From Nematostella vectensis (Eukaryota; Cnidaria; Anthozoa; Actiniaria; Edwardsiidae), in assembly GCF_932526225.1 (NCBI RefSeq), contig NC_064046.1, positions 13,003,208-13,067,207 of the forward strand: a stretch of 64,000 bases of DNA, given 5' to 3'. A program made the translations under genes and the position numbers. A model generated the notes under the pieces. The model had not been told where the DNA came from, did no database searches, and saw only the letters and a program-made list of their open reading frames with translations. Position 1 is the first letter of the stretch. The number at the start of each line of letters is the position of its first letter. Of the stretch, positions 25,201-35,119 are shown piece by piece.

Positions 25201-26949
25201 GAATTCTTCTGGTTATATTAGATCAATGTTATTCACGTTTAGTTTATCTCTTGTACTGTTCTTGGCTAGTTAATGGCAAGTATTGTATGGCATAAAAAAG
25301 AAGACCTACATATATGGAAATAGGAATTCAACAGAAACACACAATTTTAGATAGACTAGGCACATGATCAAAAATGCAACAAAGCAATTGAAGGGTGACA
25401 TCTAAGGCAATTTTATAACCAGACAGAATAAAAAAAAAAATGAAATTAGATCAGTTAATTGATCCCACTACAGAAAAAGAGTTTATTTTTTTACAGAGAA
25501 AATGCTTGTGTAAAAGGGTATTTATTCATTAAATATTTCCAAAAAGCTGGTGGTCATTGAAAAACAAGGTAACAGAATTTAGGTCAACAATAACAACGAA
25601 TGGACTGTTAGCAAACAATAAACATTGGAACCTATTGAACAGTATGCAAAAAATCACTTTGAAAATAGAAATAAGAATAATTTCACCTTACAAAGTAAAA
25701 GCAAAAAAATATTAAATTAAAATGCTGTGAAATTATGTCTTCAATAATATTGATTGCTTTTAAGACAAGCTCCCCTAGGGATAAACTGCTTAATTATTAA
25801 AACTATCATCAAAACATCAAAAATATTGCCCTGGATGGGTCTAGCAAAACAATTGGCTTAAGGAATTATTTCACAGTATCCTTGGTAAGGGAACTATATG
25901 GTTTTCGGAATTTTTCAAAGAGAAGGCCTTGTTGTCAACGCTATGAGGCCTTTTTTTTATCCATAACAAAACAACAACAGCAGAATTACTTATAACAATA
26001 GATGCAACTGGTCCAATAATTTTCTAACTGTGGTTGAAGATGTGTAATTCTGGGACGCAAACAATTTTTTTCCATATGGGAACAATGAAAAACAAGATAA
26101 AGAAATAAGAATTTTTCACGTTTTTGAATTCTTTTCATTTGAGACAGGAAATAAAAGTACTTTTATCAGAGCCTAAGATAAGAGTAAAACAATTGATTAT
26201 TTGATGTTTTTTGAAAATATCTCAAAATGAAGTAGGAACGATTATATTAAATTATAAAAATAAAATCTAGGTAAGGATATTATTAAGGAACTTTATAGCT
26301 TCGATGTCGCCCCTATGTTTTCACACTCAATTATTTATCAGAAACAATGGCCTGGGGACATTAAAAACATCGCATGTAACGAGGGTTAAAAATAACATAT
26401 CATGAAAGAGAAGTTAGAAGGTAACCTATACAATGCAGGGGAAAGAACAACGCATGTATCAGGATAGACATATTCAAGATTTCGATGGAATGAATGGAGA
26501 AAAACAACAATTTCATTTCATGTTTACTCAAAAACCACGCCACGATTTTCAAGATCAACAACAATTACCACTCCTTCCTATAAAAAAAGTGCAGGGGGAA
26601 ATCACGAGATATTCTCACGCGAAAATAGACCCAGTTAATCAGCCCAAATTTTGATGATTCAAACTTGACAAACGTACTTAAGCTGTGAGTTATTCTAGAA
26701 AATATGAGCGGAATTTCATGTGCAAGCTTAGTAAACAATTTTTGTTTGTCACACACGGGCTAGCTACGTGAATGGAATAAATTATCTCTCACATTCAAAC
26801 AGCAATTTTACGTAAGCGTTAAGCAATTGAGGAAAATAAAATAAGATACATACCTTGTGTGTGACTTTCCGCTGCTTTCTTGGTAGTTTCATCTCCAAAT
26901 ATCCGCATTTTACCAAGCCTTCGTAGCTAGCCATTCCAACCGTCTTCAT
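22280..26949 (-). CDS. DOK-like PH-PTB docking protein, four exons
   Basis: Coding exons on the minus strand: 26934 (or 26949) to 26854, 24495-24183, 23460-23241 and 22607-22280. Joined from ATG 26934 they give 942 bases, 313 residues, with phases 0, 1 and 2 matching at each junction. Donors are GTATGT, GTAAGT and GTAAGT; acceptors are CCTAG, TTACAG and TTGCAG. Exons 1-2 encode a PH domain (about 5-118: GYLEMKL, KWFVLRR, closing EWIRLMKEL). Exons 3-4 encode an IRS-type PTB domain (about 130-235: YEVTIERTD, GEYLVTV, then TGEGEYHFLTRQGREI). A Ser/Thr-rich tail of about 70 residues follows. PH plus IRS-type PTB in this order defines DOK/IRS adaptors, which bind phosphotyrosine on activated receptor kinases at the membrane. 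The small size favours DOK. The tail is short and has few tyrosines compared with vertebrate DOKs. The start is uncertain between two in-frame ATGs; MASYEG has the better context. The 2.4-kb first intron holds no gene. Confidence 0.87.
22680..23070. repeat. Degenerate G-rich tandem repeat in intron 3 of the DOK-like gene
   Basis: Motifs such as ggtgtggtgacaggaggggg and ggtgtagctgacagggaggg recur every about 60-75 bases. Units are diverged and no clean period can be fixed by eye. Confidence 0.55.
23514..23672. mobile_element. Small MITE with GGCGTAGCCA ends, containing a G-run
   Basis: The left end agtggcgtagccaggatttt pairs with the right end ggctacgcccctggatttt. The interior is non-coding and holds an uninterrupted G tract (23611-23634). 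Fragments with the same ends occur near 39563, 54102-54180 and 62800-62990, each next to a C or G homopolymer. It lies in intron 2 of the DOK-like gene. Confidence 0.6.
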
Positions 26950-27079
26950 GAATGAATCCCACACCGGCGCCCTGGCTCTGCTGCGGATGAAAACGACCTT
27001 CTCTGGCGCCGTAAAATTTAAATTGGACCTCTTAACTTTGTTGTAAATCACACCAAGTTTGCCCTCAATGTTTGTACCT

Positions 27080-27806
27080 AAAAAGCAGTCATAAATGGCC
27101 CGTAAGAAAGCTGGAATTTACTCCTGCTCGTAGACACAGTTTAGCCACGAGTGGAATCAGTCATAAATGTTTTGATTGCTTTTACGAGTAGTTCCAGGCC
27201 CACGCGGTAAACTTGGCAATAACATAATATGGAACATCAGAAATAAAAATAACGCTAATTCCAAAATCTATTTATGGCGATTAGCAATCCCGAACTTTAA
27301 AGAATAATCGTTTGATAAATTGCTTAATGGAATATTTTCCTGCTGCGCGTACTAATAATTTCTCAAAACAAAGCGTCGGTTTAGCGGAATATTCCTGATC
27401 ATTATTATGTGTCTGTTTTGTCTTAATTTTGTACCGATCGTATTTCCTTTCATACATTAGGAAATATTTCCCTTTTAAATTCATTCAGGCGATGTCCTGA
27501 AAAAAAAAAAACAAACACCAAATTATTCGGCCACTTCCATAAAAGCTTTCCATCTAATTTTAAATATATCATATCTGTTCACATTCATTTAGTCACGCAA
27601 CTATTTTGACGAGAGCTAACACTCCTTTAGCAAAGCTAGACGGCTTTGTTTGCCCCAAACGACAAGTCCTGACGCAAAAAGATTCACTGTTTGTCGTGTG
27701 CCTAAACAATTGGATGGTTTAGCTGTATCCATTTCCCCCAATTTCACAAGTGCTCCCCTAACAAGCGCCATGAGAGCTATGTGATTGGTGTTCCCAGGTT
27801 ACTATA
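27080..27806. other. Upstream region of the DOK-like gene
   Basis: Non-coding as far as I can see. An in-frame extension of exon 1 upstream to a TAA near 27120 is open but has no ATG, and a possible acceptor (ctttttag) lies at about 27076. A 5' exon further upstream is therefore possible but not found. Confidence 0.4.
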
Positions 27807-27979
27807 GACTTAAGGCGCGTTTTTTTCCTATCATTCTGGAATGGGAATGGTTGGTAACAGAATGTTCAGAATGGCATTCGAGTCATTTTGCTATAGGTAG
27901 CAGGATAAACGAACGCGCTTTTTTTATTCTAAACATTCTCATTCCGGAATCATACGAGTAAAAAAAACGCACCCTTAGA
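27807..27979. mobile_element. MITE-like element, copy B
   Basis: It has the same ends and internal arms as copy A at 20497-20700, in opposite orientation: aaggcgcgtttttttcctat on the left, gagtaaaaaaaacgcacc on the right. Confidence 0.75.
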
Positions 27980-28707
27980 TAAACGCAACTTTCTGTCTTG
28001 ATGAATTCTGTAGTAAGTATCTTTTATAAGCGAGGTAAGCTGTGAGGTCTGCTCATTTAAATTACGGCTAGCATAATTCCCTGTCGCAGCTCATTTCTCG
28101 TGCACCTGCATGTGGGGGCGGACATCTGGATAACACTTTAGAATACATTACGTGGAAATGAGCACTTTGTTCGGAACGAGTGGGAGGGGAGAATTTAGAA
28201 AATCATTAATTCTTGTCGTTATTTTTTTTTTTGCATTTTTCGATATAAAGATTCTAAACCATTAAATCTAAATTTAACTCTCATTGATAGAAGAGTCACA
28301 TCTAATATTTTTACTAATACTTTTTACAAATTCATTTTTGCTTTTATTTTTGTCTATTTGAATAACGACTATTTGATAACTGATCTGGTAACAAAAATAG
28401 AAAGGAATTACATCAAGGCAAAATCTCAAAATGTAAAATTAAAGAAGATATCCTGCCTATATAGGGCATGCGATATTTAATAAAAATGTTTCAGTTGAGG
28501 CTGGGCCGTTCTTATTTTTGGAGCATTTTAGGACTTAAAATGTTCTTCACCATGTTCTTAAATTCTAGTTAATAAAAAATATGGTACCCAATGAATTATT
28601 AAAACTGAGAATTGCAAAAATGATCAATAGCAATAATGAGGTTGTTAATATGAACACACTTTGACTGCATTTTAGAAAGCTTCAAAACAATATTTTTCTG
28701 CTATCTT

Positions 28708-28760
28708 AGCCTCGGCATGTTCTTAAAATCTGGTGAAATCTCAGGCTGGACGTTCTTATA
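28708..28760 (+). repeat. Dispersed repeat fragment, inverted copy at 32090-32145
   Basis: The segment atgttcttaaaatctggtga then aatctcaggctggacgttctt recurs as its reverse complement at 32090-32145 with a few changes. It is part of a dispersed repeat family; no coding content. Confidence 0.7.
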
Positions 28761-28789
28761 AAAAAAGGTTCTTGTAAAATAAGAGTTTA

Positions 28790-29650
28790 CTGAAGAAAAG
28801 TATAAAAAAAATAAACTAAATAGCCTACTTAGAATTGCAAAACGAGATCACTTCACTGATAGTCTTGAAAAATCAAAAATGGATGCTAAAAACACGTGGA
28901 AGATACTAAATTCTCTATTGAAAAAAAAAACATTAAAAAATCGAACTATCCAGATATATTTAAAAATAACAACCAAGAAATTTCAAATCCAAAGGATTGA
29001 TTGCCTATAGTTACCCTTTAAGTATGATTTTATATCAATGTTCGTATTTTCTATATATTTTTAAAGGTTTGGCCCTATATTTGTAAAATAATCAGCGAAT
29101 TTATCAGCAATTTGCTGATAACGCCTTTGAAACAGCATTATTCATGTATAGATTCGACAATAATCAATTACCGGGGACTTTTGATAACTTTTTTTAAGAG
29201 AAATAATACAATCCACAGCTATAACATGAGAAATTATGAAACTATTGCACAACTCGTAGAAAAACAAGACGGGGCCAATTTTCAATTTCGTACAAGGGTC
29301 CAAAAATCTGGAGCAACTTCACTTCTCAAGCAAAACATCGCAGATCAATAAATATGTTCAAATAGATTGTAAAGGACAATATTCTCTCCCAAAAAGCAGC
29401 TATTGATTTATAGATATGATTTTTTTATTTCATCAAATCAGCCACATGTTAATTTAATAATGAGGATTCTATAGTTAAAACAAATCAAGAACATTAATTA
29501 TATTTTAGTAGAGACGTTACTAAGTCTGCGACAGGGGTCTACACCTCATAAGCATTGTGCTTTTAGTAGACTCCTCATCATCACTATTTTTGCACTATTA
29601 TCATTATACTATACTATTATTTGATAAAATAAACTTGATTGATTGATAGA
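28790..29650 (+). mobile_element. Non-LTR retrotransposon remnant with (TTGA)n tail
   Basis: At 28806-28950 a plus-strand frame encodes SLLRIAKRDHF, then KMDAKNTWKILNSLLKKK, the segment that precedes the RT in CR1/jockey-type LINE ORF2 (compare KNTWKxIN). The RT itself is missing. At 29520-29650 a 3' UTR-like block (ggtctacacctcataagc then gtagactcctcatc) ends in aaacttgattgattgata, the short TTGA repeat tail seen in such elements. Most of the body is deleted or too diverged to see. Confidence 0.65.
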
Positions 29651-29894
29651 GATAATACTGATGGTCGACAAATATACGTAGCAGACTTTCATTGATTGAT
29701 TAGCAGTTCCGATAGCAGAAGATCGTTTTGGCTGTTGGTTCAGCCATCTGAAGTATGCCAGCCCCATCGATTGATAGCTCTGTGTCTTGTCTAGTATATG
29801 GTAGTCTAATGAAAAATCACCCTTTAAAAAAATAACGCACTCAATCTCTTCAATAGACGACTAGCGCAAAAAAGCCATGCGACTTTTTGAAGTG

Positions 29895-30064
29895 TCAAAT
29901 AGGCCATTTCAGCAATAAGCATGCGCGCACACTCACCATGGGAACCTACCCAGCGCGCCTTTTGTTTGATGTAAATTTAAAAAAGCGCGCGCTGCATTCT
30001 GGTAGTTGATGTAGATTTCTAAAATTATGCGCGCGCATACTTATAGCTGGAATGGCCTATTCAA
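29895..30064. mobile_element. MITE, 162 bp, with TCAA target duplication
   Basis: The terminal inverted repeat is about 31 bases: ataggccatttcagcaataa on the left against the complement of the right end ttatagctggaatggcctat. It encloses GC-rich gcgcgc blocks. TCAA is found directly outside both ends (29895-29898 and 30061-30064). No coding capacity. Confidence 0.85.
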
Positions 30065-30334
30065 GCCAAAATAAACAGAAATGTTTGCGGCCACTACGCC
30101 AGAGAAGCGAGGAAAAAGAATAAAATATTTTAGTTAAAGTAAGCCCTTTTTGAAAAAGAAACTTTGTGGCTGATTCGTAACCGATGGACAAATTGCTTGT
30201 TTTTGTAGCGCGCGCAATTTCGCCATCCAAAAGTCGCGTGATTTCCTAATGCAAAGCGCTCATTGAGTTTTTACAAACATTCCTTATATCATGAGCTTCT
30301 GCTCCTGTTTCATTTGCAGGTCCGTCCTCACCAT

Positions 30335-31159
30335 TTATAAAAAGGGTGCGCTGTTGAGATCAGTTCCATCTGCCGTCCTGACTAGAACCAACAACCCTTC
30401 TTTAAAATCCACATATAAAACGAAGTAATCCTCGGCATGGAGAGTGATGATTTTGGTTATGTCTTGAAACGAAACGAAAATGAAAATCTGAACGAAATCG
30501 TTCAGATTTGGTGTCGCTATGCTCATCGGATCTATCATGAATCCTTTGACGTTTCTTGTCCAGCAAGCCATGGAGATGGGAGTCCTGATATTGTGCGCAA
30601 CATTAGTATCAGTATCCTCTGTAAATTCTATACAAAAAATGCACCAGAATGGCCAGTAGCGGATCAAGCGGGGCCAGAATGGCCAGTAGCGGATCAAAGG
30701 GGGTGGGGGGGGGGTCAGAGTGTTATCCCCCCTGGGCTGCATTTTTTATTGTTTTCATTGTGTCTGTTCATTCCAAAATGTTTGGTTCAAACTCTCCCTT
30801 CCCCCCACTTCTTGGCAAAAAGCCAGCGAGGAACGATTTTCCCTCTCCGACTTTTGAAAAATAAAATAGACCCGCCCCTGGTGTCTTGCAATATAAGCTA
30901 CCATCCTCTGTAAATGCAACACTGCCGGTATCTAGAGGGTAGGGGGGGGGGGGGGGGGGCGTCACGCAATTTGCGTTAGTGACCATACCCTCAAAAAGAG
31001 ACGCATTTTCTCTAATTTGGCATAGAACCTATGATTTGTTAGCGTTTCAAAGTCTAAAGATAAATTTTTGCCATTAGTGTCTTGAAAAGTATGTATTGCA
31101 ATGAAAAAAGTCTTGTCCTTTTCATGTTTCGTGCTAAGCTCAAACGTCGATATATTAGC
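30335..31159 (-). CDS. Two candidate exons of an unidentified gene (partial)
   Basis: Exon 1 (31159-30989, 57 codons, acceptor GACTACAG, donor GTATGG) encodes a frame beginning ANISTFELSTKHEKDK and ending EKMRLFLR. Exon 2 (30618-30335) encodes DTDTNVAHNIRT onward, ends at a TAA at 30335, and includes LHAEDYFVLYVDFKEG. Both look like real protein sequence: long, low-repeat and with good splice sites. I do not recognise the family, and the most obvious donor and acceptor are out of phase with each other, so another exon or a different junction must exist. A 276-base insertion separates them (see the next entry). Upstream exons were not found. Confidence 0.45.
30614..30915. mobile_element. Insertion with 13-bp target duplication at a splice acceptor
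   Basis: The sequence atcctctgtaaat occurs at 30614-30626 and again at 30903-30915, flanking 276 bases. The insert contains a two-copy 32-bp repeat (ccagaatggccagtagcgga at 30647 and 30678), a G-run and the caggggcgggtcta end common in non-autonomous elements. On the minus strand the duplicated bases read ATTTACAG|AGGAT, a 3' splice site, so both copies of the duplication carry an acceptor. Confidence 0.55.
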
Positions 31160-32595
31160 CTGTAGTCAATCCATTTATGCACGCAAACAAAGTCAATTGT
31201 TTCATCTAATGGAAGTGTAATTATTGAACGGGGGGCTGCTATGTTTGGGGGGAGTGTTGCAATTTTTTGAGCGCAGATTTGGGGGAGGGCCTCAGTTTTT
31301 ATACTGGGTTAGGGGAGGGCCTTACTTCTTGAACGGTATTCTGTATTCCCGAGCCTTCCCAATAGTCTGGAATTTTCTGGGGAGGCCAAGGCCAGACCCC
31401 CTAAAAAATTAAATAAATAATGGGCCTTTTGCCTGCACTTTAATGACTTCCGTTGTTAGACTGGCGCTTCAATTTGTTTTGTCTTTTGAACTTTTGGTTT
31501 TCGAATTTCCGTTTATGCGTCACTTTCTTTTCAGATTGCTAGTATGAAAAGATAGACTAATAAGAATTCTGGTAGAAAGGAGCTCTAATGATGTTATTTA
31601 GGGTTTTTTTACATTTCACGGGGGAGTATACCCACGGACCTCACTATACATACCGCTTGAATATGTGCTTGAAATCAACACTGATCCTGACTTGACGATG
31701 TTTAGCAGCCCTACCCCCCCCCCCCCCCCCCCCGATAAATAATGACCTTTCCCTAATTCATTTGTAAGCATTTGCCCTGCTGATGATACAATTTATGAAT
31801 AACCTAGCCTCACAGTAACAATCGTAAACAAAAAACACACAAAAATTGATAATATAGAGTAAGTGGTACAAATATCTGCGTTAAATCTACATTACTCTTT
31901 GTTTGTTCGATGTTATAGCCTCTTTGAATACTGTTTAAGTCGAATCGTTTTAGAAAACTAACAAGTGCAATTGTAGAACCCTACTCTTCTTCACATCCAG
32001 AAACGAACGGCACGTAGCACTACAAAGAGGTGAGCCCAAAAAGAGCATCCGAAACACACATACATATGATATTCACTCTTGCACTCTTTGTTTTATAAGA
32101 ACGTCCAGCCTGAGATTTCGCCAAATTTTAAGAACATTCTACTGCGCTATCCAGTTGAGAGCTAGTGAAACGCTAGAAGTTATAGCGAAAAAACTATAAG
32201 TTTTGACATCACAACAGCATGTCATTAAGGTGAGCTTTGAATGTTGTCGGGTAAAAGGAAAGTGAAATTTTAGAGGGCTGTCTGATTTTCTGGGTGCGAC
32301 ACGAAAAACACATTTTCAGCTATTTTGGGATTTAGCATTTGCGTGGTAGAGTGGTTGTATAACGCGGGCTTCTCGCCATATGATTGGTCGAAGTAACAAG
32401 TCAATTCAAAGTGCGGAATGTTTGTACATAATTACATACATTGTTGTACATTGTACTAGTCTCCTCTACTAACTATGGTTTGTAGGACGCAGTTTCGACT
32501 CTGGAATTCTTTTACAAAAATGTGACCAACGAACAACTAACTTTGAACTTATTGGCGACAATAGTCAATTTCGTCGTGGCTGAGTCAAACCCGCC
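31160..32595. other. Non-coding interval
   Basis: No gene recognised. Contains a C-run (31714-31732) and the inverted copy of the dispersed repeat at 32090-32145. At 32350-32380 gtggtagagtggttgtataa resembles a tRNA A box, but no matching acceptor stem or close B box follows. Confidence 0.45.
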
Positions 32596-32690
32596 CTTAC
32601 CCTGGTTCTAGAGCCTCGAACGTCTCTCCATTTAGTGGCAAGCGAGGTCACTAAATAGAGAGACCTTCGAGGCTCTGGAACCAGGGTAAG
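32596..32690. mobile_element. Foldback element, ~42-bp arms
   Basis: The left arm (32596-32637, ttaccctggttctagagcct...tttagtg) is the near-perfect reverse complement of the right arm (32648-32690, cactaaatagagagaccttc...ccagggtaag), with a loop of about 11 bases. No coding capacity. Confidence 0.85.
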
Positions 32691-34349
32691 GCTCAGATAG
32701 CAGCAAAAAAATGTGAAATGTTTGCAATAAAATTGCCTTAAAACTTAGAACATGCCTTGTTGTCAAATTCATGTGTAATACACGTTTTGGGGGGTTTCTT
32801 AACGAAATTTATAACTTCAAGGCATTTTATTGACAACATTTCACACAAAAAATCGCTTTACTAGTTACCTCTCAGAACATACAACCATTGCCCTAGCTGT
32901 GATCGGTTTGTTGTCACTGGGCGAGAGAAGTCTGGAGGCTCTAGTGCCCAGGGGCCGGTTCCTGAAAAGCCGATTATCGCTAACCCAGGTATAAATTTGC
33001 CCTAACCCACGATTAAATGTTACCCCCGGATTAGTTCTGTTCCGAAACGCTGGTTAGCGCTTACTCTGGGTTAGTTTGGAGGTAAAATCTGACCCTGCTC
33101 GCGAGGTGGGTTAACTCGCTAATAGTGGGCGTAACACAGGCCACTCAAACTTTGTAGTAGAACTAATGTGGAGGTAAAATGGAGGTAATTACAGGCGAGG
33201 TAGAGGTGTTTGGGGGGCTTTTCTGCGAAAATAAAACAACCAAAGGTAAATTTGAGTTGCTTTCTATTACTGGTAAAAATTCAACGTGGTGTTGATGAGG
33301 GCTGGCTAGCGCTAGGAAATTCACGTTATATTTTGTTCTAATAATGTTGTTAAAATACAGACGTTTCGAGGCTACTGCCTCTTCATCAGTGTCTAAAAGC
33401 AAAACTTTTAACAGTTGCCAAATCTTTGTCGTTTCCCGAGAAACCTAATCCGATCCCCAATCCCGGAGAATCGTGATCCGATGCCCGATCCCTATTTTCG
33501 TGGAGCCCCATCTCCGGCGGTAGCTGAAATGGTGTTTTTTTGGGGAAATTGGCATTCCGCATTTTTGTTGGGGACCCTGTGTCAGAGTGTGAACTGAAAA
33601 CTAACAACAGCGCAATCCTAACACTTTTCGTATTTGCAAACACAGCGCCATTTTCTCCTACTGCATACCCCGTGGTGATGTTTAGAAGACGCGCATGCGT
33701 ATCCAATACGTTTATTACTGGTCTTTTTAGGAGAACATGTACGTAATCTGGTTATTTCTGCAATACGCTTTTCTGACATCAACAAGGTACCAACACGTTA
33801 GTATTTATGTCAGCAATGTGACGTTTCCATAGGGTTACAGGTGATTGATTCCAATAAGAAATATTCGCCATTTGGAAACTAATGGTTATGGTATCAGTTC
33901 ATTTGACAAAAAGGCCTAAGAACAACTCTTTTGAAAAAGGAAAATGTACAAAAAACTGTTGACTGTTGTGAAGTACAGTCTCACTCCTACTTTTACTTTT
34001 GCAGAGAACAGTATATGTCAGTACTCATTGCTCCCAAGATATTTCAGGATGGGATCCAGTTAATCATTGTTTGTCCACACCCCTTTGTCTAAAATAGGGG
34101 GTAGGGGTGGGGGGAGAGGATTCATGGGCATTCAGAATCCCCAGACCCTCTCCCTAAAGTCAGCTCTTTGATTCTATGATACCAATGAAGGCAACACCTA
34201 AATCTTTTACTTATCCTGAGACACAGCATGGGTAAAGAGTGCTCATGCGAGAAACATCCTCAAACTCAGTCTGGGAAAAAGTCTGTCATGAACCTATGGA
34301 TCCAATTTATCCTGGGATTATATTTATGATTTACATTTTCTCCCTTCAG
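32691..34349. other. Non-coding interval
   Basis: No gene recognised. Near 33358 the motif cagacgtttcgaggctactg then cctcttcatcagtg resembles ends of dispersed repeats in animal genomes. A two-codon-biased frame on the minus strand at 33386-33706 has no recognisable content. Confidence 0.4.
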
Positions 34350-34454
34350 CCTCAAGTAGTGGCTAGTCTCTCCGTTTCACCACTTTCAAATGGAGCTAAA
34401 AAGACAATAGAAGATAAGGCTAATGTGGAAAGCAGATGTAGAATCCCTAAACAG
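34350..34454 (+). CDS. Candidate exon, possibly upstream part of the macro-domain gene
   Basis: A 35-codon open block (PQVVASLSVSPLSNGAKK, then EDKANVESRCRIPKQ) is bounded by a strong acceptor (acattttctcccttcag) and a weak donor (GTAGAT). It lies on the same strand as, and upstream of, the macro-domain exons. It is phase 0 at both ends, while the next macro exon needs one carried base, so a direct join does not work. Membership is a guess. Confidence 0.3.
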
Positions 34455-34856
34455 GTAGATTTGGTGTTATTTTTTCTTTAGCATCACTTCCATATGATTG
34501 ACCATGTCTGTGGTTCAAATCCTCTGACTCCATTTTGACTTCTCAGGTGCATAGCATGGGGGTGTGCAGTCATTGGTATCATGATACTTGAAGTATTTTA
34601 TGATTATAATAAGAAATGACTGAGGAGTACGCAGGATTTTAACAAGTTGCAGTCAAAGCATTCAGAAGCTAAATGAGGGCGTGGCCCCTCATCCAGCACC
34701 CCCGTGTAGATTTCATAGCTCCCACTTTTGGGTTTGAAGTCAATGTGTCAGAATTTTACACGATCCTCTGTCATCCTCGATCTAAAATAGGACTTTAGTC
34801 GTCGCGTGGCACTGAACGACATAATAATATGTTTGGTAATCATCTGTAGACTACAA

Positions 34857-35016
34857 TATAATAACCTTGGTTATCCTTTAATTAGCACACGAACTTTCCA
34901 TAATAAACCAACAACAACTTGACAGGCCGTTCGCCTCAGAACATGTGTGTCACCTGAGCCTACACTATTTACAGCGGTCTACTTCCTGACACAGGTATCC
35001 CGGTCAGTATATGACA
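34857..35016 (-). repeat. 3' LTR of the gypsy element
   Basis: 160 bases, identical by eye to the copy at 39247-39406. It starts TGTCATATAC directly after the polypurine tract. The end is TA rather than the usual CA. Confidence 0.93.
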
Positions 35017-35119
35017 CTTCCTCCTTCCTAGCTAAAGCATACTACAGTACACCAATGATATGTGTGTCTATGTGTCCAAGTCCTGGTGAACCCAACAAGT
35101 ATTGCAACAAGGACCTTAT

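Noticed and set aside
32345..32500. tRNA gene or tRNA-derived SINE
   Set aside because: There is an A-box-like gtggtagagtggtt, but no paired acceptor stem; a B-box-like gtttcgactctgg is about 140 bases away, too far for a tRNA, and no SINE tail was seen.
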